The notes: generated by a model not told the origin, from the letters alone. 64,000 bases of DNA from Labedaea rhizosphaerae (GCF_004362825.1 NZ_SNXZ01000004.1:124001-188000), one strand, 5' to 3'. Positions 25,415 to 34,235 are shown, counted from the stretch's first letter. Numbers and translations are program-made.

Positions 25415-25798
25415 CTACTTGGCCGCGAACGCGGCGCGCACGCCGCTGCTGTTGATGTCGATCACGACGCCGAGCAGCAACAACCCGCAGACGGCCTGCT
25501 CCAGTCGCAGCCACACGGGGAACGCGCCGGGCAGCGCGACGATCACGACGATGGCCACGAGCATGATCGCCGAGACCAGCCGCAGGCGCAGGTAGCCGCG
25601 GCGTGAGCCCTTCGCGGCCTGCCTGGTGAACAGGAGGGTGAGCAGGGAGCTGAGCACGACGATCGTCGCCCGCACCCACACGGCGTCGGTCACGAGGTCG
25701 GGGTGGTTGCGCAGCACCACGATGGCGCCCAGCGTCAGCACGCTGAGCACGACGTAGGCCACTACCAGCATCTTCGCGGTTCGAAAGGTCATGCTCAT
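25415..25798 (-). CDS. Small four-helix membrane protein of the two-component operon
   Basis: The 127-residue protein has four predicted membrane helices (MLVVAYVVLSVLTLGAIVVL, ATIVVLSSLLTLLFT, LVSAIMLVAIVVIVALPGAF, CGLLLLGVVIDIN) and a basic cytoplasmic loop (RQAAKGSRRGYLRLR). It ends 10 bp before the kinase. It is not a named family, but small membrane proteins of this shape beside NarL-type kinases are often accessory sensors or targets. Function is inferred from position only. Confidence 0.75.
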   Translation of the reverse strand: MSMTFRTAKMLVVAYVVLSVLTLGAIVVLRNHPDLVTDAVWVRATIVVLSSLLTLLFTRQAAKGSRRGYLRLRLVSAIMLVAIVVIVALPGAFPVWLRLEQAVCGLLLLGVVIDINSSGVRAAFAAK

Positions 25799-25869
25799 CA
25801 GAATCGCGAGCGGCGGGCCGCGCCAGTAGTGAGGTCACTCATCGGTGGGCGATGACAAATGTCAGGCGG

Positions 25870-26703
25870 TCACACGGTGAGTGCCACGATCCCCGCAACG
25901 ACGACGGCCGCCGCGATCGCCCGTTTGTGCCCGAGCTTCTCGCCGAGGAACAGCGCCCCGATGAACGCGCCGAAGACGATGCTCGCCTCCCGCAACGCGG
26001 CCACGGGTGCGAGTGCTCCGCTGGTCTGCGCCCACAACACCAACCCGTAGGCGCCCAACGCCACCATTCCGCCGAGCAGGCCCGCGCCGGCGTGCACGCG
26101 CAGCCGCGCCACCGTGCGCCCCTTGCTCTGCGCCAGGACGACCAACGGCATGACGGGCCCCTGCGACAGGAAGAGCCAGCCGATGTAGGCCAGCAGCGGC
26201 CCGTGCGTCACGCCGAGCGCGTCGACCACGGTGTACGACGCGATCATCACGCCGGTCACCGCGGCCGCGCCCAGGGCGGGGAGCTGCTTGCGACCGGGCT
26301 TGCCGCCGACGAACACCAGCCCCATCAGCCCGGCCGAGATCAGCACCACGCCCGCCAGTTGCACGGCGGGCAGGTGCTTGCCGAGGGCGACGATCGACAC
26401 GACGCCGACGATCAGCGGCCCGATGCCGCGCGCGAGCGGGTAGACCTGGCTGAACTCGCCGAGCTGGTAGCTGAGCAACAGGAACAACGCGTAGACGATG
26501 TGCAGGCCGGCGGAGATCAGCACGTAGGGCCAGGCCGCGCCCGGGCTACCGGCGAAGCTCACGATCGCGCCACCCACGACGAGATCGGAGATCCCCATCA
26601 GCGCGAAGCCGGCCACGCGGTCGGCGATGTTGTGGGCGATCGCGTTCCAGGTGGCGTGCATCAATGCGGCAGCCAGGACGACGGCGACGACGGACGGACT
26701 CAC
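25870..26703 (-). CDS. EamA/DMT superfamily transporter
   Basis: The 277-residue protein has ten hydrophobic segments in two five-helix EamA repeats, with typical stretches ALMHATWNAIAHNIADR near the start, YPLARGIGPLIVGVVSI near residue 95 and PVAALREASIVFGAFIGALF near the end. Such transporters export or import small metabolites; the substrate cannot be told. GTG at 26703 opens the first helix. It is followed by no gene on the same strand within 70 bp. Confidence 0.87.
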   Translation of the reverse strand: MSPSVVAVVLAAALMHATWNAIAHNIADRVAGFALMGISDLVVGGAIVSFAGSPGAAWPYVLISAGLHIVYALFLLLSYQLGEFSQVYPLARGIGPLIVGVVSIVALGKHLPAVQLAGVVLISAGLMGLVFVGGKPGRKQLPALGAAAVTGVMIASYTVVDALGVTHGPLLAYIGWLFLSQGPVMPLVVLAQSKGRTVARLRVHAGAGLLGGMVALGAYGLVLWAQTSGALAPVAALREASIVFGAFIGALFLGEKLGHKRAIAAAVVVAGIVALTV

Positions 26704-26897
26704 TTCGGGCTCCTGTTCGCGGGCAGGCCGGATGGAGCCCTCAGGGCTTTTGTCCCGTCAGGTGTGGGGCGCTCGCGCGCCCTGGTGTCGCTCGGTCCGG
26801 TCCCCGCGGCCCTGGTTGTGGGTCGTCGGGCGGGTCGCGGGCGGAACCCTAGACACAACCACGTGCTGGTTGCGACCCTACCCCGTAATCTCGGCCC

Positions 26898-28004
26898 ATG
26901 AGGCCGCACGAGCTCTCGCGCCAGGACGCCCGGCGCATCGCGGTGTGCGCGCAGCTGCTGGTCAAGCCCCGTCCGACCGCGCTGCTCGAGGTCGTCGACG
27001 GCCTGACGATGCTGCAGGTCGACCAGACCTCAGCGGTCGCGCCGAGCGCCGACCTCGTGGTGTGGAGCAGGCTCGGTTCGGCCTACGACCGGGCGGAGCT
27101 GACCACGGCGCTGGCCGACCGGTCGCTGATCGAGTTGCGGTCGATGATCCGGCCCAGCAAGGACCTCGCCCTCTACCGCGCGGACATGGCGGAGTGGCCG
27201 GGCACCGGGACGGTCTCCGGGTGGCTGCTCGCGGAGGCGCGCTGGCTCGAGGCCAACGACGGCTGCCGCCGCGACATCCTGGCCCGGCTCGACGAGGCGG
27301 GTCCGCTCTCGGCGCGCGAACTCCCGGACACGTGCGTGAAGCCGTGGAAGTCGAGCGGCTGGAACAACAACCGCAACGTCACGCTCATGCTGGAGCTGAT
27401 GGAGAAGACCGGTGACGTGGCGGTGGCCGGTCGCGACCGGTCGGGTCGCCTGTGGGACCTGGCCGAACGCGTCTACCCGCCCGGCCCGACGGTGCCTGCG
27501 CCCGAGGCGCGGCAGCTGCGCGGCGAACGCCGGTTGCGTGCGCTGGGCATCGCCCGAGCCCGTGGCCAGGAGTGCCCCGTCGAGCCGTGGGACGTGGGCG
27601 ACGTCGGTGAGCCGGCGGTGATCGAGGGCGTGCGAGGCGAGTGGCGGGTGGACCCGGTGGCGCTGGAACTGGGGCTGGGCCGGCGGTTCACTGGACGCGC
27701 GGCCATCCTGTCCCCTTTGGACCGTCTGGTGCACGACCGCAAGCGCATGGTGGACATCTTCGAGTTCGACTACCAGCTGGAGATGTTCAAGCCCGCGGCC
27801 AAACGGCGGTGGGGCTACTACGCGTTGCCGATCCTGTACGGCGACTGCCTGGTCGGCAAGGTCGATGCGCGGGCCGACCGCAAGGCCGGTGTGCTGGTCG
27901 TCAACGCCATCCACGAGGACGAACCGTTCACCAAGGCGATGAGCGCCGCGGTGGACCGGGAGCTGGCGGACCTCGCGCGCTGGCTGGAACTCGAGCTCAA
28001 CTGA
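26898..28004 (+). CDS. YcaQ/AlkX-type winged-helix DNA glycosylase
   Basis: The 368-residue protein belongs to the HTH_42 (AlkZ/YcaQ) family of DNA glycosylases that excise bulky alkylated bases and open interstrand cross-links. The catalytic loop reads LQVDQTSAVAPSADL, the Q-x-D version typical of YcaQ/AlkX, and the family segments WSRLGSAYDRAELTTAL, NRNVTLMLELMEKTGDV, LSPLDRLVHDRKR and FEFDYQLEMFKPAAKRRWGY are present. TAATCT ends 6 nt before the ATG, so the transcript is probably leaderless. Its last 8 bp overlap the opposing gene. Families of this kind also confer self-resistance in antibiotic producers. Confidence 0.9.
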   Translation: MRPHELSRQDARRIAVCAQLLVKPRPTALLEVVDGLTMLQVDQTSAVAPSADLVVWSRLGSAYDRAELTTALADRSLIELRSMIRPSKDLALYRADMAEWPGTGTVSGWLLAEARWLEANDGCRRDILARLDEAGPLSARELPDTCVKPWKSSGWNNNRNVTLMLELMEKTGDVAVAGRDRSGRLWDLAERVYPPGPTVPAPEARQLRGERRLRALGIARARGQECPVEPWDVGDVGEPAVIEGVRGEWRVDPVALELGLGRRFTGRAAILSPLDRLVHDRKRMVDIFEFDYQLEMFKPAAKRRWGYYALPILYGDCLVGKVDARADRKAGVLVVNAIHEDEPFTKAMSAAVDRELADLARWLELELN

Positions 28005-28836
28005 GCTCGCGCAGCAGCGCGTCCAGCTCGGCGGCCGCCTCCACCCCGTTCGCTCCGGTGACCGGATCGAGCCGCCCCGGCCGCCACCAGTGCACGGCCC
28101 GGCTCAGCGGGTGCGACGCGTCGTCGGCGCACTCGGCCGCGATGCGCCCGATTTCTCCGATGGCATAACGGGATTCGACACCACCACGGATCATGTGGAA
28201 GATCGTGACGTTGCGGCTCGGCGCGCCGACGAGCACCCCGTACGGCGGCTCGGGCTCCGCGCAGATGAGTTCGGTCAGCCACGGCATGACCAGGACGAGC
28301 GACCCGACGTAGTCGGAGCCCTCGAGGACGTTGATGTCGCCCTCCCCCACCGCGACCTGCTCGGGCACCTCGCGGCACAGGTTGGTCAGCCCCGCCTCGC
28401 TGAGCCGCTCGAAGCCGTGCCGCTGGACGTGCGCGTCGTTGAGGATCGAGATGGTGTCGGGCCGATCGAACGCCAGCGTCCACACCAGATCCGGCGCGAC
28501 CGGGAACGTGTAGTCCGGGAAGAACTCCATGTCGCTGGGCATGAGCCGCTGGTAGACGTGGTCGAGGATGTCCTCGGTGGGTCCGTCCAGCTCGGTGGTG
28601 TCGCTCGTGACCATCTCGATGGCGCGCCGGAAGTGGTCGTCGACGGCGTCGGCCCAGTCGTCCGGGGGCGTGTCCCGCAGCCGCGCGGACAACGACTCGA
28701 AGCCGAGTTCCAGTTCGTGCGGCTCGAGGACCTCGACGTGGTCGTCGTGGACCTGGATCTTCATGCCGATGAACGCCGGGCTGCGCCGGGCGAGGCGTCG
28801 CAACCGGTCCTGCTGCTCGCTGGTCAAGAGGTGCAC
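27997..28836 (-). CDS. Conserved hypothetical protein (DUF1444-like)
   Basis: This 279-residue soluble protein has a helical N-terminus (QQDRLRRLARRSPAFIGMKI) and an alpha/beta core (DLVWTLAFDRPDTISILNDA, HVQRHGFERLSEAGLTNLCR, GSLVLVMPWLTELICAEPEP, GVLVGAPSRNVTIFHMIRGG). The shape is similar to DUF1444-type proteins, without a known activity. It is the last gene of the five-gene minus-strand run, 24 bp after the 458-residue gene, and its end overlaps the YcaQ-like gene by 8 bp. GTG at 28836 starts the conserved part. Confidence 0.75.
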   Translation of the reverse strand: MHLLTSEQQDRLRRLARRSPAFIGMKIQVHDDHVEVLEPHELELGFESLSARLRDTPPDDWADAVDDHFRRAIEMVTSDTTELDGPTEDILDHVYQRLMPSDMEFFPDYTFPVAPDLVWTLAFDRPDTISILNDAHVQRHGFERLSEAGLTNLCREVPEQVAVGEGDINVLEGSDYVGSLVLVMPWLTELICAEPEPPYGVLVGAPSRNVTIFHMIRGGVESRYAIGEIGRIAAECADDASHPLSRAVHWWRPGRLDPVTGANGVEAAAELDALLRELS

Positions 28837-28860
28837 CGCCGAGACGTTACAAGCGATGCC

Positions 28861-30237
28861 CTACTCGTTCCGTAGGTTTCGGATGATTGTCCGCACGGCA
28901 TCGGCGATGTCGCGGCCGCGGTAGGCCGCGATCTCGATGTCCTGCAAGGCGTACTTCGCGCTCCACCGCTCGTTCTCGTCGTCGGATTCGACGTAGGCCA
29001 CCGCGTCGGTGACCCGGCGGGCCAGGTCCACTTTGTCCGCCGGGGCCAGGTCCGCGCTGGTCAGCACCAGCCGCAGCACCTCGGCGAGTTGACCGCCCGC
29101 CGTCGAGGCGTAGGTGTTCTGGAAGTCGCTGATCACCGTGTCGATCGGCTTGTTGATGAACGTGGTCGGCCCGGTGAACGTGAGGTCGCGCAGGTTCCCG
29201 TGCGCCACGATCACGTTGGGACCGGCCACTTCCCGTACCGCCTGCTTGGCCGCTTCGACCCGCGCGAGCGCGGCCCGGTCGGCCCAGGACGCCGATGCCG
29301 CAAGCGCTTGCAGCGCTTCGGCTCCCTGCACGGACGGCTCGCGCCGATGCCTGTCGCGGCTGTCTTCGAATACCTTGTCGGGCTGGTAGTCGACCGGCTC
29401 GTCACCGATCGCACCGAGGATGGTGGCGAAGAGCTCACGCATCGCGGCGGGCGCCGCGGACCGGATCGGAAAGATGATCGTGTCGTCGCTGCTGCCGCCG
29501 AACAGGACCAGGCAAGGGAACTGGTCAGGCGCGACCCCGAGATCGCGGGCGACGTCGTAGAGGCCGCTCTTGTCGTACGGCATGGTCTTGAGCCAGCGCA
29601 TCGTGGCCAGCGCCCGCAGCAACGGCGGTTCGATCTGGGCCCGCCAGTACTTCTTGGCACGCTTCCAGTCCGGCGGCCGTTCCACCACGAAGAGCCGCAA
29701 GTGCTTGCCGGACAACGCATTCAGCTCGTCAAAGTGGGTGCGCACATAAGTCGCCAGGTCCGCGTCCTCTTCGGTGTAGAGGAACGCGCCCCACAGCCGC
29801 GGCCACGCGGCGACCTCCAGTGCGGCGCTCACGTGCAGGACATCGAACAACTGCTCGGGCCGGCCGAGCGAGAGCAGCTGGTAGGACGACGTCGACGGCA
29901 CTTCGGCCTTGACGACCACCAGGTCGCCCGGGTCGAGGACTTCGCCGACCACCGCGTCGTCGGCAAGGCTCGCACCGGTGACCGCGTCCTCGGCCCAGAC
30001 CCTCAGCACGTCGGCCCGGTCGTTCCACGACGCCTGCAACGCCTGCTTCGCGAAGGCGCCCACCGTGCCCTGCGGGTCCGTTTCGACGGTCAGCAGGTCA
30101 CGATTCGCAATGGTGGTGGCCTTGTCCCAGTCCACTGGCGCATCGCTGTTGGTCAGCGCATAGGCCGCCCTGTGCCCCGGCCCGCCGCGCAGGCGGGCGT
30201 GGTCGCCGACCCAGACGACGACGTCGAGCTCCATCAC
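28861..30237 (-). CDS. Unknown 458-residue protein with C-terminal domain shared with its neighbour
   Basis: The protein is not recognised. It has a small beta-rich N-terminal domain (~110 residues, LDVVVWVGDHARLRG), a middle alpha/beta domain with ending strands QFPCLVLFGGSSDDTIIFPI that look thioredoxin-fold-like or Rossmann-like, a charged linker, and a C-terminal domain starting FTGPTTFINKPIDTVISDFQ and ending at QLAEVLRLVLTSADL. That last ~70-residue unit is about 46% identical to the stand-alone protein encoded directly upstream. The start (GTG 30237 or ATG 30234) overlaps the upstream stop, so the two are co-translated. Function unknown; a paired effector and adaptor is possible. Confidence 0.75.
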   Translation of the reverse strand: MMELDVVVWVGDHARLRGGPGHRAAYALTNSDAPVDWDKATTIANRDLLTVETDPQGTVGAFAKQALQASWNDRADVLRVWAEDAVTGASLADDAVVGEVLDPGDLVVVKAEVPSTSSYQLLSLGRPEQLFDVLHVSAALEVAAWPRLWGAFLYTEEDADLATYVRTHFDELNALSGKHLRLFVVERPPDWKRAKKYWRAQIEPPLLRALATMRWLKTMPYDKSGLYDVARDLGVAPDQFPCLVLFGGSSDDTIIFPIRSAAPAAMRELFATILGAIGDEPVDYQPDKVFEDSRDRHRREPSVQGAEALQALAASASWADRAALARVEAAKQAVREVAGPNVIVAHGNLRDLTFTGPTTFINKPIDTVISDFQNTYASTAGGQLAEVLRLVLTSADLAPADKVDLARRVTDAVAYVESDDENERWSAKYALQDIEIAAYRGRDIADAVRTIIRNLRNE

Positions 30238-30581
30238 GAAAACAGCGGGGCGACGGCCTCGACGATCTTGGACGCCGGCGTGGCAATGTCCGCCGCCTTC
30301 GAGACGACCCGGCCGATCCGGCTCAGCCGCGACTGGGCCTCGGCCGGCTCAGCGGCGGGATCGTCGGCGTCGGCTTGCTCGGCCACCTCGTCGACCAGCC
30401 GCGCGGTCTCCTCGCGTTCCTGGTCGGAGAGGTCGTTGCTGGCCAGCACCAACCGCAACAGCTCGGCGAGCTGCGCGGTCACGTCGGCCGAGTGCTTGTT
30501 CTGGAAGTCCTTGACGACCGTGTCCCGCGGCTCGTTGATGAACACGGTCGGACCGTGGAAATTGAACTCGGACTTCGCCAT
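30234..30581 (-). CDS. Small stand-alone domain protein, paralogue of the next gene's C-terminus
   Basis: The 115-residue protein opens with EFNFHGPTVFINEPRDTVVK and continues DFQNKHSADVTAQLAELLRL, then an acidic Ala/Glu/Asp linker and a short amphipathic tail (VSKAADIATPASKIVEAVAP). The first ~70 residues are the same domain as the C-terminus of the protein encoded downstream. The GTG/ATG of that gene overlaps its stop. The ATG at 30581 lies 8 bp after the ThDP enzyme gene. The domain starts with a beta hairpin and continues as helices; such duplicated small domains often mediate homotypic contact, but the family is not known to me. Confidence 0.75.
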   Translation of the reverse strand: MAKSEFNFHGPTVFINEPRDTVVKDFQNKHSADVTAQLAELLRLVLASNDLSDQEREETARLVDEVAEQADADDPAAEPAEAQSRLSRIGRVVSKAADIATPASKIVEAVAPLFS

Positions 30582-30589
30582 GTGTCCCC

Positions 30590-32143
30590 CTACATCAGTG
30601 GCGGCACGACCGCCTCGATCAGGTGCGGGCCGGGCTCGGCGTACGCGCGCTGCAGCTGCTCGTGGAACTCGGCGACCGTGGTGGCGCGGGTCGACGGCAC
30701 GCCGAAACCCGTTCCCATGGCGACGAAGTCCATCTCCGGACGGGACAGGTCCAGCAGCGACTGCGCCTTCGGCCCGGCCTCGGTCGCGCCGACGCGTTGC
30801 AACTCCATCCGCAGGATCGCGTACGCCCGGTTGGACAGGATCACCGTCGTCACATCGAGGTTCTCCCGCGCCATCGTCCACAGTGCACTGATCGTGTACA
30901 GCGCGCTGCCGTCGGCCTCCAGGCACAGCACCGGCCGGTCGGGGCTCGCGACCGCCGCACCCACCGCCACGGGCAGACCCTGCCCGATCGCGCCGCCGGT
31001 CAGCGTCAGCACGTCGTGCCGCGGCGCGCCGGCGGTCGACATCGGCAGCATCAGCCCCGAGGTGTTCGCCTCGTCGACGATGATCGCGCCCTCGGGCAGC
31101 GTCGCGCCGATCACCTGCGTCCACGTCTGCGCCGACAACTCGCCGTCCGGCAGCTCCGGCCGCGACTCCGGCGCCACCTCCGGCTCCACGTCGGCGGCCA
31201 CGATCGCGGCCACCCGCTCCAGCGCGTCGACCACGTCGTCGGCCGACCGGGCGAGCACGTGCGTCTGGCAACCCTCGGGCACCAGATCGCTTGCCTTGCC
31301 CGGGTAGGCGAAGAACGACACCGGCGCCTTCGTGCCCGCGACCACGAGGTGCTTGGCCTCGCCGAGCTGCCAGATCGCCTGCTCGGCCAGGTACCCGAGC
31401 CGCTCGATCGACGGCAACCCGGCGCCGCGCTCGAGCCGGGCCGGGAACGTCTCGATGAAGAGCTTCGCTCCCGTCGCCTTGGCGATCCGGGCCGCCGCCC
31501 GCAGGCCGCGTTCGCGGTTGGCCGCGCCACCGATCAACAGCACGGCCGTCTCGTCGAGCGCCGCGGCGACCTCCCGCACCACCGCGTCGTCCACAGTGGA
31601 CAACGCGCGCGGTGGCACCGCTTCGCCGGCCGTGCCGCCCTCGCCCCACGACACGTCCGCGGGCAGGATCAGCGTCGCCACCTGGCCCGGCGCGCTGACC
31701 GCCGCCGCCACGGCCGCGGCGGCGTCCGCACCGACCTGCTCGGTGCTCGCCGACGTGCGCACCCAGCCCTCGAGCGGACCGGCGAGCCCGGCGATGTCCG
31801 TGGTCAGCGGCGCGTCGTACTTCAGGTGGTACGTCGCGTGGTCGCCGACCACGTTCACGATCGGGGTGTGCGCGCGCCGCGCGTTGTGCAGGTTCGCCCA
31901 GCCGTTGCCCAGCCCGGGACCCAGGTGCAGCAGCGTCGCGGCGGGCTTGCCGGCCATCCGGCCGTAGCCGTCGGCGGCACCGGTCACGACGCCCTCGAAC
32001 AACGCGAGCACGCCCCGCATCTGGGGCACGGCGTCGAGCGCGGCGACGAAGTGCATCTCCGACGTGCCGGGGTTGGCGAAGCAGACGTCGACACCCTGGT
32101 CGACCAGCGTCCGCAGCAACGCCTGCGCACCGTTCATCGTCAC
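30590..32143 (-). CDS. ThDP-dependent enzyme, acetolactate synthase/benzoylformate decarboxylase-like
   Basis: The 517-residue protein has the three-domain fold of ThDP 2-oxoacid enzymes. The N-terminal PYR domain holds the conserved Glu (LALFEGVVTGAADGYGRMAG), the PP domain holds EADGSALYTISALWTMAREN with the metal-binding ADGS...N pattern in place of the usual GDGS, and LTGGAIGQGLPVAVGAA is family-typical. It is shorter than catabolic acetolactate synthases and resembles the IlvX/MdlC branch that decarboxylates aryl- or 2-oxoacids. The adjoining 2-hydroxyacid oxidase, 27 bp upstream, would make such a 2-oxoacid. Exact substrate unknown. Confidence 0.87.
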   Translation of the reverse strand: MTMNGAQALLRTLVDQGVDVCFANPGTSEMHFVAALDAVPQMRGVLALFEGVVTGAADGYGRMAGKPAATLLHLGPGLGNGWANLHNARRAHTPIVNVVGDHATYHLKYDAPLTTDIAGLAGPLEGWVRTSASTEQVGADAAAAVAAAVSAPGQVATLILPADVSWGEGGTAGEAVPPRALSTVDDAVVREVAAALDETAVLLIGGAANRERGLRAAARIAKATGAKLFIETFPARLERGAGLPSIERLGYLAEQAIWQLGEAKHLVVAGTKAPVSFFAYPGKASDLVPEGCQTHVLARSADDVVDALERVAAIVAADVEPEVAPESRPELPDGELSAQTWTQVIGATLPEGAIIVDEANTSGLMLPMSTAGAPRHDVLTLTGGAIGQGLPVAVGAAVASPDRPVLCLEADGSALYTISALWTMARENLDVTTVILSNRAYAILRMELQRVGATEAGPKAQSLLDLSRPEMDFVAMGTGFGVPSTRATTVAEFHEQLQRAYAEPGPHLIEAVVPPLM

Positions 32144-32170
32144 GTGATCGAGTCCCCTCTGAACAGCGAA

Positions 32171-33541
32171 TCAGTCGAACAGGACGCCCGGGTTCAGGAC
32201 GCCGCTGGGATCGAAGGCCTGCTTGATCCGGCGCATCAGCTCGACCTTCGCGGGGTCGGTGGACGCCAGGAAGTACGACTTCTTCCCGCGCCCGATGCCG
32301 TGCTCGCCGGAGATCGCGCCACCGAGCTTGGCGGCCGCGGCGAACAGCTGCTCCAGCACGCCGGCCCGCGCCTGGTCGTCGGCCTGGAAGATCGCCAGGT
32401 GGACGTTGCCGTCGCCCGCGTGCCCGCACCCGACGATGCCGCTGGCCGTCGCCTGCTGGATGCGCGTGACCTCGGTGAAGAACTCCGGCAGCGCCGCCCG
32501 TGGCAGCACGGTGTCGATGATGTCCTGCGCGCCCGCCGCCTTCGCGGTCCAGAACGCCTTCTCGCGCGCCTCGATCAGCCGGCGGGCCGACGGGCCGGGC
32601 AGCACGTACACGTCGGCGGCGCCGAGCCCGGTCAGCAACTCGCCGAGCTTCTCCGTGTCCTCGTCGAGCCGGTCGGCATCGGCGTTCTCCAGCATCACCA
32701 CGAGGTAGGCCTGCGAGCTGTCGCGGACCTGGTCGGGAATGCCGAGCTGCAAGTCGTTGGTGTAGGTGATGGCACCCATGGTCAACGCGTCGATGTATTC
32801 GAGGATCAGCGGCGCGACCCCGCTCTTGACCACCTTCGTGACGGCGTCGGTGACCTCGGCGAGCGTGCCGAACGGGGCGAGCACCGTGGCCTGCTGGGTG
32901 AGCCTGGGCTGCAGCCGCAGGATCGCCTCGGTGACCAGTGCGAGCGTGCCCTCCGAGCCGATGATCAGCTGCGTCAGGTCGTAGCCCGTGCTCGCCTTGA
33001 CGAACCGGCCGCCGGTGCTGATCAGCTCACCGCTCGGCAGCGCGGCCTGCAGGCCGAGCACGTTGTGCCTGGTGACGCCGTACTTGATGGCACGCATGCC
33101 ACCCGCGTTGGTGCCGATGTTGCCCCCGAGGCTCGCCGACAGCTCACCGGGGTACACCGGGTAGACCAGGTCGGCCGCCTTGGTGCGCTCCTCCAGCTCG
33201 GTCAGCGTGATGCCCGGCTGCACGACCGCGACGTGGTTGTCCTCGTCGAGTTCGAGCAGCTTGTTCATCCGCTCGAACGACACGACGATGCCACCGGGCA
33301 CCGGCCGCGCCGCGCCGGACAGCCCCGAACCCGAGCCACGCGCGGTGACCGGCGTGCCCTGCTCGGCCGCGACCTTGAGGATGGCCGCGACCTCGTCGGC
33401 CGAACCCGGCCGCACCACGGCGGCGGGGGCCTGCGGGGTGGCGCCGAGCGCCTCGTCGTGGCCGTAGTCCGGCTGCTCTTCGCCGGGCAGCACGTGCTCG
33501 TCGCCGACCAGCTCGGCCAGCCGGGCCGTGAGGTCCGCCAT
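32171..33541 (-). CDS. FAD-linked 2-hydroxyacid oxidase (GlcD/D-lactate dehydrogenase type)
   Basis: The ~456-residue flavoenzyme has a PCMH-type FAD domain (VTARGSGSGLSGAARPVPGG, LGGNIGTNAGGMRAIKYGVT, GSEGTLALVTEAILRL) and the C-terminal FAD-oxidase domain with GCGHAGDGNVHLAIF and the hallmark SGEHGIGRGKKSYF, ending FDPSGVLNPG. It oxidises a D-2-hydroxyacid such as lactate, glycolate or a longer relative to the 2-oxoacid. GGGAG lies 6 nt before the ATG at 33541. It leads the five-gene run, so the ThDP enzyme probably acts on its product. Confidence 0.92.
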   Translation of the reverse strand: MADLTARLAELVGDEHVLPGEEQPDYGHDEALGATPQAPAAVVRPGSADEVAAILKVAAEQGTPVTARGSGSGLSGAARPVPGGIVVSFERMNKLLELDEDNHVAVVQPGITLTELEERTKAADLVYPVYPGELSASLGGNIGTNAGGMRAIKYGVTRHNVLGLQAALPSGELISTGGRFVKASTGYDLTQLIIGSEGTLALVTEAILRLQPRLTQQATVLAPFGTLAEVTDAVTKVVKSGVAPLILEYIDALTMGAITYTNDLQLGIPDQVRDSSQAYLVVMLENADADRLDEDTEKLGELLTGLGAADVYVLPGPSARRLIEAREKAFWTAKAAGAQDIIDTVLPRAALPEFFTEVTRIQQATASGIVGCGHAGDGNVHLAIFQADDQARAGVLEQLFAAAAKLGGAISGEHGIGRGKKSYFLASTDPAKVELMRRIKQAFDPSGVLNPGVLFD

Positions 33542-33605
33542 GGGCATCTCCCAGAATCCGCACAAGGTGACTCGTCGGTAACACCCTAGTGCGGATCCGG
33601 TCGGA

Positions 33606-34184
33606 TCAGGCGGACCAGTCCGGGTCGCGCCCGCTCAACGCCAGGGCCTTGTCCAGTGTGGAGGCGTCGTCGGGCACTGGCACCACGGCCTGGTACACGC
33701 CGTGCTCGCGGCCTTGCTCGAACATCTCCACCACCTGCCGGGCGGCCTCGGCCAACTCCTCGTCGCAGTCGAAGGGCTGACCGGTCGCCCTGGCGAGGTC
33801 CCAGACGTGGAAGACCAACTCGCCGAAGAGCATCTTCACGACCACCTCGGCGGGCATGTCCGAGCGCCCCATGGACGTGGTGCCCTCCAGCGCGCCCGGC
33901 TCGGACCACGCGGCGACGGCGTCGTCGAGCGACTGCGCGAACTGCTTCGCCCAGCCCGGCTCGGCGACGTAGTCGGTCTCGCCGTCCTTGAGGTCGACGG
34001 GGATCGGCTCCCGCTTCGCGGCGAGTGCGTTGATGGTGCCGGACCACAACAACAAGTGGTTGAGCAGCCGCCGCACCGTCCACTGCGAACACGGCGTCGG
34101 TGCGTCCAACTGGTCGTCGCGCACCCCCGCGACGACCCGCTTCGCCTGGGGCGCGGCCGCTGCCATCAACTCGTTCGATCGCAT
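33606..34184 (-). CDS. TIGR03086 family DinB-like metal-binding protein
   Basis: The 192-residue four-helix protein has the MDMPI/TIGR03086 signature: a start with APQAKRVVAGVRDDQLDAPT, PCSQWTVRRLLNHLLLWSGT with the first metal His, and GELVFHVWDLARATGQPFDC with the second. Relatives are mycothiol-dependent or unknown hydrolases of the DinB fold, an actinobacterial speciality since mycothiol replaces glutathione there. TAGCGT ends 7 nt before the ATG at 34184, matching the leaderless pattern. It is transcribed alone, ending 64 bp after the 2-hydroxyacid oxidase start. Confidence 0.87.
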   Translation of the reverse strand: MRSNELMAAAAPQAKRVVAGVRDDQLDAPTPCSQWTVRRLLNHLLLWSGTINALAAKREPIPVDLKDGETDYVAEPGWAKQFAQSLDDAVAAWSEPGALEGTTSMGRSDMPAEVVVKMLFGELVFHVWDLARATGQPFDCDEELAEAARQVVEMFEQGREHGVYQAVVPVPDDASTLDKALALSGRDPDWSA

Positions 34185-34235
34185 GCCGACGACGCTAGCG
34201 ACCCCACCCACACCATTCTTGAACGAATGCGACAG

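Noticed and set aside
23735-25798. Classifying the two-component pair as a true DesK/DesR orthologue
   Set aside because: The architecture fits, but many NarL-type kinases look alike; only nearness to the desaturase supports it, so it is kept as a hypothesis.
30582-32429. Minus-strand frame fused before the 115-residue protein
   Set aside because: It is out of frame with the ThDP enzyme on the same DNA and is Arg/Gly-rich; the real start is the ATG at 30581.
30623-33589. A 988-codon plus-strand frame
   Set aside because: It is antisense to the ThDP enzyme and the FAD oxidase, both of which have full domain sets.
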